Shown here piece after piece: positions 7,670-15,389 of a DNA stretch of 18,353 bases. The position numbers were made by a program, and so were the translations under genes. The stretch's first letter is position 1; each line of letters begins with the position of its first letter. The stretch is taken from positions 1 through 18,353 of the forward strand of contig DATKMG010000813.1 of assembly GCA_035541995.1 (NCBI GenBank). The letters run 5' to 3'. Below the pieces are notes generated by a model that ran no database searches, was not told where the DNA came from, and worked only from the letters and a program-made list of their open reading frames with translations. This stretch comes from DATKMG01 sp035541995 (GTDB lineage: Bacteria > Acidobacteriota > Terriglobia > Versatilivoradales > Versatilivoraceae).

Positions 7670-8464
7670 CTATTCCTTCAAATGACCAAACGAAGCTCCT
7701 CCGGATTGGGCCAAGTCTGGCCCCAGCAACTCATCCAGAATCTCCTCGAAGCTGAAGATGCCCGTGCGCTGCGCGATCCATTCGGCTGCCAACAAGGCCC
7801 CTCGCGCAAAACCCGTTCGTGAACGCACCGTATGCGTGAGTTCTATGGTATCGGCCAGCGAGTCGAAGGTCAATGAATGAATTCCTGGAAACTCCCCCGC
7901 CCGAGCGGAAGTGAGAAGGAATTCATCAGGGGCTATGGGTCGGTCCATCATACCCGTAACCATTCTCTTTTTTCGTGCGAAGTTGTCGAGAACAATAGCG
8001 GCAAGCCTCCTCGCAGTCCCGCTGGGACTGTCCGCCTTGTGCCGGTGGTGAATTTCGGAGCCGAACACATCATATTCCTCGAAGCGGTTGAAGAGTTCAG
8101 CAGCCCGAGCGGCAATTCGGTAAAAAAGGTTCACGCCCAAAGAAAAGTTGGGGGCATAGACCAGGCCAATTTGTTGTTCCCTGACCAGTATTTCTACGTC
8201 AGTCAAGTGATCTGTCCACCCGGTTGTGCCGACAACCAAAGACTTCCTCAGCAGGGCAGTCTGGCGAATGTTTCCCAAAACCGCTGTAGGGCTAGTGAAC
8301 TCAATACAAACCGCTGCATCGTGCAAGGCCTCTTCCGAAATAACCGGAGAGGTTCGACCTTCGGCTAAAGGATCACATTTGGCTACAATGCGATGTCCCT
8401 GCCTGGTAGCCAAGGCTTCCACCTCGTGCCCCATTTTCCCGTAGCCGATCAATGCAATGTTCAT
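7670..8464 (-). CDS. dapB: 4-hydroxy-tetrahydrodipicolinate reductase
   Basis: A 264-aa NAD(P)H-dependent reductase of DAP/lysine synthesis. It has the nucleotide-binding motif ALIGYGKMG (4-12), VGTTGW (78-83), YAPNFSLGVNLF (103-114), and the catalytic loop EIHHRHKADSPSGTA with His139/140 and Lys143. The ATG at 8464 has a strong Shine-Dalgarno. An in-frame ATG at 8482 would overlap the YihY stop as ATGA but is less well served. A Lys/Ala tail follows the usual C-terminal helix and looks harmless. It reduces the DapA product. The order dapB-dapA-dapD, all within about 1.8 kb, argues for one lysine/peptidoglycan-precursor transcript. Confidence 0.96.
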   Translation of the reverse strand: MNIALIGYGKMGHEVEALATRQGHRIVAKCDPLAEGRTSPVISEEALHDAAVCIEFTSPTAVLGNIRQTALLRKSLVVGTTGWTDHLTDVEILVREQQIGLVYAPNFSLGVNLFYRIAARAAELFNRFEEYDVFGSEIHHRHKADSPSGTARRLAAIVLDNFARKKRMVTGMMDRPIAPDEFLLTSARAGEFPGIHSLTFDSLADTIELTHTVRSRTGFARGALLAAEWIAQRTGIFSFEEILDELLGPDLAQSGGASFGHLKE

Positions 8465-8471
8465 CGTTGGA

Positions 8472-8480
8472 CCTTCCCTC
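8472..8480 (-). promoter_or_regulatory. Ribosome binding site of dapB
   Basis: GAGGGAAGG lies 7 bases before the ATG at 8464 and directly overlaps the end of the YihY gene. It supports that start over the ATG at 8482. Confidence 0.65.
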
Positions 8481-9324
8481 ATACCCTTCGTCCCTGCATC
8501 TGGGCGGAATACTTGGCAAAGAATAACAGGATCCCTGCGGAGAGATAGACCCAGCTAAGGATGATAATAATTGTAGCAATGGAACCATAGACATTCCGGT
8601 AGTTGTGAAAACGAAGCCAGAAAGTGAAGGCGTACTTGGCCATTTCCCAGGTCAGCCCGGCGTAAATGGCGGCATGGGACACCTGAGAAAAATGAACCCG
8701 TGTGTAGGGGACAATCTTGTAGATCAAGGCAAAGATCAAGACGGTCAGCGAAAAGCTGGCCAGCACGGAAAGGATGTCGAAAACGACCTCAGTCGTAGAG
8801 GTGATCCAGTGATTCAGCTCTCCCAACTCCAAGTGGCGAGTGGTAATCCCCCGCAGAAAGATCTCGAACCTCCCCAACATAGCCGTGATGAAGACCGAGG
8901 TGAGCACAAAACAGCCACAGAAAAAGGCTGTTATTGCAGCCGTAATGCGCGTATGCAGGAAGCCGCGTCCCTTCTTGACGCCCCAGGCCCGATTTAGAGC
9001 CTGTTCCAGAGGGACAAATGCCCCGGTTGAAGTCCATAATAGGAGTAAGCTTCCAACGATCGAGAATTTGCCGGCCGAAGCGGTAATCATCCGCAGGTTA
9101 CTTTCAATGAGATGGGTCCCGAAGGGCAAGAAATAGCCGAGGGATTCCACGATGGCAGAATCCAGATCATATCGGCGCACGAACAGGCTGCCGATGCTCA
9201 ACAAGATGAGGATCAGAGGAAAAAAGGAGAACAAGGCGTAATAGGAAATTGCCGCGGCATACGTCATGGAATCACTCTTGACAAAGTCAAGCAGGGCCCG
9301 TCCCGGCTGGAATCTCCTCGCCAT
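8479..9324 (-). CDS. YihY/BrkB-family inner-membrane protein
   Basis: A 281-aa polytopic protein with about six hydrophobic segments. It carries the family pattern near the N-terminus (MTYAAAISYYALFSFFPLIL), a central LLLLWTSTGAFVPLEQALNRAWGV, and the C-terminal YGSIATIIIILSWVYLSAGILLF. YihY/BrkB proteins are widespread membrane proteins with no firmly established general function; proposals include transport or envelope roles (older RNase BN naming is wrong). The ATG at 9324 lies 10 bases after the PIG-L stop; an upstream TTG at 9363 would overlap that gene and lacks support. The stop codon sits in the dapB leader. Co-transcription with dapB is likely; a functional tie to lysine synthesis is not shown. 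Confidence 0.92.
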   Translation of the reverse strand: MARRFQPGRALLDFVKSDSMTYAAAISYYALFSFFPLILILLSIGSLFVRRYDLDSAIVESLGYFLPFGTHLIESNLRMITASAGKFSIVGSLLLLWTSTGAFVPLEQALNRAWGVKKGRGFLHTRITAAITAFFCGCFVLTSVFITAMLGRFEIFLRGITTRHLELGELNHWITSTTEVVFDILSVLASFSLTVLIFALIYKIVPYTRVHFSQVSHAAIYAGLTWEMAKYAFTFWLRFHNYRNVYGSIATIIIILSWVYLSAGILLFFAKYSAQMQGRRV

Positions 9325-9334
9325 ATTTCCAATT

Positions 9335-12301
9335 TCAAAAGTCCCGCAGAATAGGCTCGCCAAGATACCATGGATACGGGAAAAAAGGGAGCAGCGAAAG
9401 ATATATAGGAGGCGCTAGAGAACTTGGCTCCCGGAATAGTCGAGTAGCCTTGGCTGCAGAATCGCGGTTAGCGGTTTGGGCTAGGCTGATCAGATTGGCG
9501 AATATTCGAACAGGCCCGGGGATTCCTGCGGGGAGCTGGCGAAACCAGGAGTAGGCTGTCAGGACATAGAGCCCTTTGCCATACCCAGCCACGAGCAACC
9601 CCCCATCAAGAGGAGGCTCCCCCGGGTCGTGGCAGGAAAGCAAGGCTTCGTAGTGGGTGTCTCTGTCTTGAAGGAAGTAGAGCCCTCGTTCCTGAACCCA
9701 GCCGTCGAAATCAGCCTTACCAATCTTGTTCGGGAAATTGAATAGGGGATGTTTCGGATCGAGAATAGTAACAGGTGCGGTCTCGTCCGTAACTCGATCC
9801 CCTGAGCCTCTAATGCGGGCCGGGTAAGGGCCATACTGGGCCCTGTTCCAAGCATCCGGAGTATTGTATTGAACAATGTAAACTCCACCATCCGCTACGT
9901 ATTGCAGCAGCCGTGAATTCAGGGCGACCAAATCCTTCCTCACGTCATAGGCACGTATGCCGGCGACAATTGTGGAGTACCGGTGAAGGTCTCCGCTAGC
10001 CAGCTCCTCTGCCTCGAGTAGAGTCACTGGGGCTCCAATCTGCTCAAGGACTTCGGGAACCCGATCACCTGCTCCCATGATATACCCTACCCTCGTTTTC
10101 TCTGCGACCTGCACGTCCAGAGGAACAACTTCCAGCTCTGCCTTTTGGTAAAGCGGAACTTTCCAGAGGTTGAAAGCGGAAATCATCCGGCAGCTGCTGG
10201 ACAGTTCCTGACCATCGACTTCAGCCACAACGGCGAAAGAAACATGACCGGTTGGGAACGGCTCAGGAGGGATGACCTGGAACCTGGGGATATCGGATTT
10301 GTCTTTTTCAGGAAGCGTGAAGCTTTGGCTCAAGGGCTGAACGGACCAACCCGCAGGGGATTGCACATGCACTTTTCCAGAAACCCTTGCACTAGTGTTG
10401 TTGATCAGCTCCACGCGGATCCATACAGGCCGCTTCGCAAGGGCACGTGGGACTATCTGAATGGGCGGAGTGGCGTTGACAAAAATCGAGGGCACTAATA
10501 GCAACGGGACACGCCGGGTGCCCTTCAACCGGTCGGAATCCAGATATTCAACCGGCCCTTCTGCGCTGACTGTTGTCGGCACTTCCTGTCTGTTGGCGCC
10601 GCCAGCTGCTGCTGACAGCTGATTCCGAGGAGGGAAGTCGGAGACGGAATAATCCAGTCGAACCCGGACCGGAGGCGGAGGTACTGGCTCGTTAACGAGA
10701 CGGTTGTCCGAGACCGAATACATAGTGGCTCTCCCTCCACTTCGATCCAGAGGCAACCGAGTAGGTGGCTCCTGGATGGGCGCACTTAAGAGAAATTTCA
10801 CCGACAGTTTCTCCCGAGGATGGAGAGGTGCGAGTTCTCCCTCCATCTTTCCAATCTTCCAGTTGGCATTGACCAAGAGGCGAACCTCCCTAGGACGCAG
10901 CACAACACACGAACGGTTAACGAGGCGCACCGTAACGGTAAAGGGATGATCGGGTGTGGGCGTCGATTCGTCAGCGAGGGCCTCCAACGAAAGCCCAAGA
11001 GCCAGTCGAATCGCTCGTTGAAAGTCCTGCTCCTTATCTTTGATCAGAAAAGTAAGACGATTCCCCGGGTGGTCTTCCGACGAGACGGTAGCGAACCGCT
11101 GTCGAATCTGGCGAAGGATATCAAGGCCTTCGAGTAGTGGGCGAAGTGTCTGGCAGAAGTCGTTTGGAGTGAAACCCTCTTGCGCTTCCTCAATCAGTTT
11201 CTTGAGTGCCGCTAGCCGGTCTTTGAGCCAGGCGCGATGCGGATCACCACTCTTCAGCATGTCGGGAAGCTCATCCAGAGTGGTCACAAGATCTGCAAAT
11301 TCAGAAGTTCGAGCTTGTTCGGAAAGAAGAAGAGTATGGTTCATTAAAAGGGCCTTCGAGGGAGTCCTTGGCGTGCTCTCAGAAAAGAGCCGGCCCAGCT
11401 CCAGCCAGGTATCCCCTGCCGAAGCACGACTGTTGCCCTGGCCCTGGGTGCGATGAAAACTGTAACCCTTGGCGCCAATTTGCTGGAACGAAGCTCCAAA
11501 AAGTGGGACATATTCTCCCGTGTTGACTCGAAGCAAGCTTGATTTCTCGCTCGGTCTGAGTACAAAGAACATTCTAGCCCGCCACGGTGTTAACCCTTCC
11601 AATCGCTGATCTGGAAACTGAGAAGGGTCTCCGGAAATCCGATACGCCTCTTGTGCCAGGATCCCTGAGGCCTGGTGGTGGCCATGGCCATCCTGTGCAT
11701 TCCCTTGCCAGATTGAGACAATAAGGTCCGGCCGAAACTCGCGGATGACTCTCACGATATCGTTCAGCACAACCTTCCGATCCCAAAGCCGCAGGGTCTC
11801 ATCGGCACTTCGGGAAAAACCAAAGTCAAAAGCACGGGTAAAGTATTGCTCGATGCCATAGTATTCATCAGCCGCCAGGAGTTCACCGGTGCGAAGCAGG
11901 CCCAGCGCTTCGGCCTGGTCGGAGCTGATCAGATTCTGCCCGCCTTCTCCGCGCGTGAGCGACAGCAATGCCGTCTTGATATGGAGTCCCCGGCTAAAAA
12001 AAGTCAGGAGGCCTGCGGGCTCATCGTCCGGGTGGGCAGTAATGAAGAGTGCTCGTGTCGTAAACGGGAGCCTCGCCAGGGCCTGAGCCAATCCAGAGGC
12101 TCCATTGTCCAGACTCAGTTCCTGTGACTGGCCCAAGGCCAATCCGTACATTTCAACTGCCGCGACCCCAAAAACGAGAATGCAGACCCAGACTGATCGT
12201 CGCCATCGAAGACGGGTCTGGCCACGCGAGGGTTCTCTGTAACAACCAGCAGATGAATTTGGTGTGCGCCCAAGAAAGAAATTCCGATCAATACGAGTCA
12301 T
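9335..12301 (-). CDS. Large exported PIG-L/LmbE deacetylase-like protein with C-terminal NEW3-like and glutamine-amidotransferase-like domains
   Basis: A 988-aa protein. An Arg-rich N-terminus precedes a hydrophobic segment (about 37-57), a signal peptide or anchor, so the bulk should lie outside the cytoplasm. The PIG-L domain (about 82-230) has AHPDDE (89-94) with metal/catalytic residues H90, D92 and D93, LTRGEGGQN, and GHGHHQ (205-210) with H206/H209. The central part is not recognised. At about 600-710 there is a beta-sandwich resembling the NEW3 domain (VELINNTSARVSG, SPAGWSVQPLS). At about 730-900 there is a ThuA/glutamine-amidotransferase-like domain (VGYIMGAGDRVPEVLEQIGA, LLQYVADGGVYIVQYN). 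PIG-L enzymes are zinc amidases that deacetylate N-acetylglucosamine-type sugars. The substrate here is unknown. A good Shine-Dalgarno supports the start. Confidence 0.88.
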   Translation of the reverse strand: MTRIDRNFFLGRTPNSSAGCYREPSRGQTRLRWRRSVWVCILVFGVAAVEMYGLALGQSQELSLDNGASGLAQALARLPFTTRALFITAHPDDEPAGLLTFFSRGLHIKTALLSLTRGEGGQNLISSDQAEALGLLRTGELLAADEYYGIEQYFTRAFDFGFSRSADETLRLWDRKVVLNDIVRVIREFRPDLIVSIWQGNAQDGHGHHQASGILAQEAYRISGDPSQFPDQRLEGLTPWRARMFFVLRPSEKSSLLRVNTGEYVPLFGASFQQIGAKGYSFHRTQGQGNSRASAGDTWLELGRLFSESTPRTPSKALLMNHTLLLSEQARTSEFADLVTTLDELPDMLKSGDPHRAWLKDRLAALKKLIEEAQEGFTPNDFCQTLRPLLEGLDILRQIRQRFATVSSEDHPGNRLTFLIKDKEQDFQRAIRLALGLSLEALADESTPTPDHPFTVTVRLVNRSCVVLRPREVRLLVNANWKIGKMEGELAPLHPREKLSVKFLLSAPIQEPPTRLPLDRSGGRATMYSVSDNRLVNEPVPPPPVRVRLDYSVSDFPPRNQLSAAAGGANRQEVPTTVSAEGPVEYLDSDRLKGTRRVPLLLVPSIFVNATPPIQIVPRALAKRPVWIRVELINNTSARVSGKVHVQSPAGWSVQPLSQSFTLPEKDKSDIPRFQVIPPEPFPTGHVSFAVVAEVDGQELSSSCRMISAFNLWKVPLYQKAELEVVPLDVQVAEKTRVGYIMGAGDRVPEVLEQIGAPVTLLEAEELASGDLHRYSTIVAGIRAYDVRKDLVALNSRLLQYVADGGVYIVQYNTPDAWNRAQYGPYPARIRGSGDRVTDETAPVTILDPKHPLFNFPNKIGKADFDGWVQERGLYFLQDRDTHYEALLSCHDPGEPPLDGGLLVAGYGKGLYVLTAYSWFRQLPAGIPGPVRIFANLISLAQTANRDSAAKATRLFREPSSLAPPIYLSLLPFFPYPWYLGEPILRDF

Positions 12302-12372
12302 TCAATACCTTTCTCGGAGTTGCCATCATCAAATTGACCTGGGCATTCAACTGCCCGGCAATGCAGCTTCAT
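12298..12372 (-). CDS. Possible 24-residue mini-ORF between the permease and PIG-L genes
   Basis: The product would be about 24 residues, beginning MKLHCRAVECPG and ending NSEKGIE. The ATG has AAAGG 9 bases upstream, and the TGA overlaps the PIG-L start codon as ATGA, the layout expected of a coupled gene. The same frame is open upstream all the way to the permease stop codon (42 codons in all). The peptide is hydrophilic with two cysteines (C-x4-C) and matches nothing I know. It could be a real small protein, a leader aiding translation of PIG-L, a decayed tail of the permease, or chance. Confidence 0.22.
   Translation of the reverse strand: MKLHCRAVECPGQFDDGNSEKGIE
12308..12313 (-). promoter_or_regulatory. 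Ribosome binding site of the PIG-L gene
   Basis: GAAAGG lies 6 bases before the ATG at 12301, supporting that start. Confidence 0.55.
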
Positions 12373-12426
12373 TCGAGCGAGCCTTTCTTCCAGCCTCGAT
12401 GGCTGAGGAGGTGGTTCCGGAGACAA

Positions 12427-14109
12427 TCAGTAAGGGACCGATGACCTATCCGCCTGACTGAAGTAATTATGAGATACAAAGAACACCGCCGCCATCAGGA
12501 GAATCAGAAGTACGCCATAAGCCGCGGCACTTCCGAAATTGAACTGGCGCAACTGAGCCAAAATCTCGATCGAAATTGGACGATTGTTAATGGTATAGAT
12601 CACAATGGAAGAAACGAACTCTCCCAAAGCGGTAACAAAAGCCAGCATGGAACCGGCCAGTGCTCCGGGCAGAACCATCGGCAGAGTAACTCGTCTGAAT
12701 ACATAAAGCCATGACCCTCCTAGTGATTGACCTGCTTCTGCCAGTGCGGGATCCAGTTGTTCAAAGCTGGCCTGAACGGGTCGAACTACGAGTGGGATGT
12801 TCCGAATGAAATATGCCAGCGGTAACAACCAGAATGTTCCAACCAGAAGCAGTTTGCCCCGTAGCGGCTGGGCCTGGTTGAACGTGCTTGCCAAGCTCAA
12901 GGCCAGGACAGTGCCCGGCAAGGCCCAAGGCAGCAGTACCAAAGCATTCAACAGGGTGCGACCCGGAATTTGCCTGTTCGCCAGAAGATACCCGACCACC
13001 ATGGCAAAAAGAAAATTCAAGGCGGTAGCCATGCCTGACATTTCCAGGCTGTTCCGGATCGGTTCAAGGAAATGGGGATCTGAGAATAATTGGGCATAGT
13101 TAGAAAGCGTATATTGTGGCGGGAGGATTTCCGTGGTCCAGGTTCCATCTTTTGAGAAGCTGATCAGAATCAGGACCAGGTGAGGCAGCAATAAGAACAA
13201 GACCAACCCCGCCCCCAAGGTCGACATGAGAAAACGGATCGTGCGCCGCCTGGCTTCTCTGGCAGGACGCAAGTCACCCTTACTGAGAGAACGATACCGA
13301 GCGGTACCTTCATAGCGCTGCAACAAGATGAGAAAGAGAATCGAGGATAAGCTCAGAATCACCGTTTCCACGTAAGCCATGGCCAGATCCCCATTCAACT
13401 TGGAATTGTAGATCTGCAGAGCCAGCACCCGGGTACCTCCGCCAAAAAGATAGGGAGCGCTGAAACTAGCCATACTGGTCATAAACGTCAATAGTGAAGC
13501 ACCCATCAAACTGGGCGTCAGCATCGGCAACGTGACAGCAAAGAAAACCCGGAGTCTGGAAGCTCCCAGGGAGCGGGCCGCCTCTTGTAGAGAGAAATCC
13601 ATTCGTTTCAATCCAGCCGTGACGAACAGGTAAAAATAGGCGTACATCGTATAGGCATGGATAAAAAGGATGGCCCAAATCCCACGCAGAGAGAAGGGTG
13701 CACTGGACAACCGCAGTAGGATCTGAATGAACCTGGTAATAATCCCGCTCTCGCCATAGAGGAACATGAAGGAAATGACCCCCACCAGTGGGGGCAGCAA
13801 CACCGGCAGAGTTGCCAGAGCAGCAAAAATCGTCCTTCCCGGGAATTCATAGCGGTGAAAGATGAAGGCCAGTGGCACTCCGATCACGGCGGAAAACCCA
13901 ACACTACCTAAAGAAAGTATCAGGCTATTGATCAAGGCTTCCAGTTGAGAGGGGTTGTGGAAAAACTCGAGATAATTCACCAGCCCCACCTGGCCGTCCT
14001 TCTCGAAACTCTGGCTGAGAATATGTAAATTGGGGTAGAGAACCAACCAAAGCAAAAGCCCCAGCGCGACCACATAAAACAGGAGGTTGAATGTTGGCAA
14101 GTACTTCAT
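12427..14109 (-). CDS. ABC importer permease, fused two-domain ferric/polyamine type (FbpB-like)
   Basis: A 560-aa inner-membrane protein made of two homologous permease halves of about six helices each. Each half has an EAA loop for docking the ATPase: QEAARSLGASRLRVFFAVTLP (about 175-195) and AEAGQSLGGSWLYVFRRVTLP (about 457-477). The junction is a basic cytoplasmic stretch at about 265-292 (RYRSLSKGDLRPAREARRR). The single-chain duplicated arrangement is typical of the iron(III)/AfuB-FbpB and related 2-aminoethylphosphonate/thiamine transporters. It forms the channel for the binding protein at 15390-16490 and the ATPase at 14106-15176. Its ATG overlaps the ATPase stop codon as ATGA. Substrate cannot be assigned from the permease alone. 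Confidence 0.93.
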   Translation of the reverse strand: MKYLPTFNLLFYVVALGLLLWLVLYPNLHILSQSFEKDGQVGLVNYLEFFHNPSQLEALINSLILSLGSVGFSAVIGVPLAFIFHRYEFPGRTIFAALATLPVLLPPLVGVISFMFLYGESGIITRFIQILLRLSSAPFSLRGIWAILFIHAYTMYAYFYLFVTAGLKRMDFSLQEAARSLGASRLRVFFAVTLPMLTPSLMGASLLTFMTSMASFSAPYLFGGGTRVLALQIYNSKLNGDLAMAYVETVILSLSSILFLILLQRYEGTARYRSLSKGDLRPAREARRRTIRFLMSTLGAGLVLFLLLPHLVLILISFSKDGTWTTEILPPQYTLSNYAQLFSDPHFLEPIRNSLEMSGMATALNFLFAMVVGYLLANRQIPGRTLLNALVLLPWALPGTVLALSLASTFNQAQPLRGKLLLVGTFWLLPLAYFIRNIPLVVRPVQASFEQLDPALAEAGQSLGGSWLYVFRRVTLPMVLPGALAGSMLAFVTALGEFVSSIVIYTINNRPISIEILAQLRQFNFGSAAAYGVLLILLMAAVFFVSHNYFSQADRSSVPY

Positions 14110-15176
14110 GGAAGTATCTGGACAGTCTCCGTCGAGCAGAAAAGCTGCACTTCTTCGCCAACGGAATGAATCTGGGACAAACTCCGGTTGGGTACGATCA
14201 CCAGGAAGTGCACCCCTTGGATCTCGACAGTCAATTCTGAAAGGCTTCCGGTGTATTGAATTTCAAGAATCCTGCCTTCCCCGAGGCTGGAGAGGTGGCC
14301 AGCCGATTGGAATTGGAGAGCCTCGGGACGGAACATGACTTTACAGGTCATTCCAGGGCGAAGCCAATGGCTGGAACCCAACGGCGCACTCAGCGTTCCT
14401 CCCCAGGGTAAGGCGAGAATTGCGTTCCCATTTTCGATGCTCTTACAAGGGAGGGAGAGAATGGTGGATTTCCCTATAAACCTGGCTACGAATTCGCTAG
14501 CGGGCCGATGATAAAGCTGTCGAGGAGTCCCCACCTGCTGGCATGTGCCTTGCCACAACAGGGCAACCCGGTCCGAAATGGCAAAAGCCTCTTCCTGGTC
14601 GTGCGTCACAAAAATCGTGGTAATTCCCAGAGATTTTGCCAAATGTTTGAGTTGCCTGCGGGTCGTCTCCCGCAGGGAAGCATCGAGGTTGCTAAGCGGT
14701 TCATCAAGTAAAAGGACTCTTGGCTCAATCACAATGGCTCGAGCGATGGCCACACGCTGCTGTTCTCCTCCGCTCAGTTCAAAAATGGAGCGGGCCTCGC
14801 TTCCGGACAGGTTCACCAGATCGAGAGCACGCCGCACTTTTGCCGGGATCTCAGGGCTGGCAACCTTTCTGGCTTTCAACCCAAAAGCCACATTGTCAAA
14901 CACTCTGAGGTGGGGGAAAAGTGCATACGACTGAAAGACCATTCCCATGTTTCGCTTATCCGGGGAAAGAGGGCGGATGTCCTGCCCCTCGAGAAGGATC
15001 GTCCCGGAATCGGGCTGCAGGAATCCTGCGATCAGACGAATGGTTGTAGTCTTGCCGCAACCACTTGGCCCCAGGAGACTGAAAAACTCGCCCTTGCGGA
15101 CAGCCAAGCTCAGGTTATCCAATGCCACCCGCGGTCCATATCGCAGACTCAGGTTCTGAAGCTCAAGAAAAGACAT
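14106..15176 (-). CDS. ABC importer ATP-binding protein, PotA/FbpC type with TOBE domain
   Basis: A 356-aa ATPase. Walker A is GPSGCGKTTT (36-45), the Q-loop is MVFQSYALFPHL (79-90), the signature is LSGGEQQR (134-141), Walker B is LLLDEPLSNLD (155-165), and the switch His is H192 in THDQEEA. The C-terminal part (about 240-356) is a TOBE-type beta domain (VMFRPEAL, then ILEIQYTGSLSELTVEI), as in PotA, FbpC and PhnT-like proteins. The start is the ATG at 15176 (MSFLELQNLSLRYG), a usual N-terminus; an upstream TTG at 15185 is less likely. There is no Shine-Dalgarno: the leader is the CU-rich copy of the heptamer array. It is coupled by ATGA to the permease gene. It is separated from its binding-protein gene by the 204-base element. 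Confidence 0.94.
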   Translation of the reverse strand: MSFLELQNLSLRYGPRVALDNLSLAVRKGEFFSLLGPSGCGKTTTIRLIAGFLQPDSGTILLEGQDIRPLSPDKRNMGMVFQSYALFPHLRVFDNVAFGLKARKVASPEIPAKVRRALDLVNLSGSEARSIFELSGGEQQRVAIARAIVIEPRVLLLDEPLSNLDASLRETTRRQLKHLAKSLGITTIFVTHDQEEAFAISDRVALLWQGTCQQVGTPRQLYHRPASEFVARFIGKSTILSLPCKSIENGNAILALPWGGTLSAPLGSSHWLRPGMTCKVMFRPEALQFQSAGHLSSLGEGRILEIQYTGSLSELTVEIQGVHFLVIVPNRSLSQIHSVGEEVQLFCSTETVQILP

Positions 15177-15185
15177 AAGAAGCAA

Positions 15186-15213
15186 GAATGAAGTATGAAT
15201 TAGAAAGGATGAA
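15186..15213 (-). repeat. Left heptamer array (four 7-base units)
   Basis: Read on the plus strand the units are GAATGAA, GTATGAA, TTAGAAA and GGATGAA, in perfect 7-base phase. The third unit is degenerate. It abuts the ATPase start region, so the mRNA leader would be its CU-rich complement. Confidence 0.7.
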
Positions 15214-15217
15214 GTCC

Positions 15218-15246
15218 ATTATGAATTCGAGATCATGAATTCTGAA
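15218..15246 (-). promoter_or_regulatory. Possible internal promoter for the ATPase/permease genes
   Basis: On the minus strand TTCAGA (-35, 4 of 6) and CATAAT (-10, 5 of 6) are 17 bases apart. The paired ATGAATTC motifs lie over this spacer and could be an operator. Transcription would begin near 15211, giving a leader of about 35 bases made of the heptamer array. Consensus matches this weak occur by chance. Confidence 0.25.
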
Positions 15247-15361
15247 GGGTTTCCCTTGATTACCATCGAGGTTCAAAACGGTGTCGTAGCTGAATAAGGG
15301 CGAAGATCGTCGGCCCCGTAGACAATCGCAATCTCGTTTCAGTTGGATATCACAACCCAGT

Positions 15362-15389
15362 TTCATCCTTCACCCTTCATACTTCATCC
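15362..15389 (+). repeat. Right heptamer array (four 7-base units), inverted relative to the left array
   Basis: Read on the plus strand the units are TTCATCC, TTCACCC, TTCATAC and TTCATCC. The reverse complement aligns unit for unit with the left array with 5 mismatches in 28 bases. It begins on the base after the TAG stop of the binding-protein gene. Confidence 0.75.

Larger units (their letters stand above)
15186..15389. repeat. 204-base intergenic element bounded by inverted four-unit heptamer arrays
   Basis: This stretch fills the whole gap between the stop codon of the binding-protein gene and the ATPase start region. Its two ends are inverted copies of a 28-base array made of 7-base units (entries below). 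The interior has no convincing gene. It does hold ATGAATTC twice at a 14-base period (15221-15228 and 15235-15242), two heptamer lengths. A 67-codon minus-strand frame crosses the element but looks like chance. It could be a miniature mobile or fold-back repeat. Confidence 0.55.

Noticed and set aside
8465..8482. ATG at 8482 as the dapB start, giving an ATGA overlap with the YihY gene
   Set aside because: The ATG at 8464 has the better-spaced Shine-Dalgarno and directly begins the conserved nucleotide-binding motif.
15163..15366. Minus-strand frame of 67 codons across the heptamer element
   Set aside because: It overlaps the ATPase start, is built partly from the repeat arrays and has no ribosome site; taken as a chance frame.
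15186..15389. Heptamer arrays considered as a CRISPR or phase-variable coding repeat
   Set aside because: Units are 7 bases and directly tandem without spacers, and they lie outside coding sequence.
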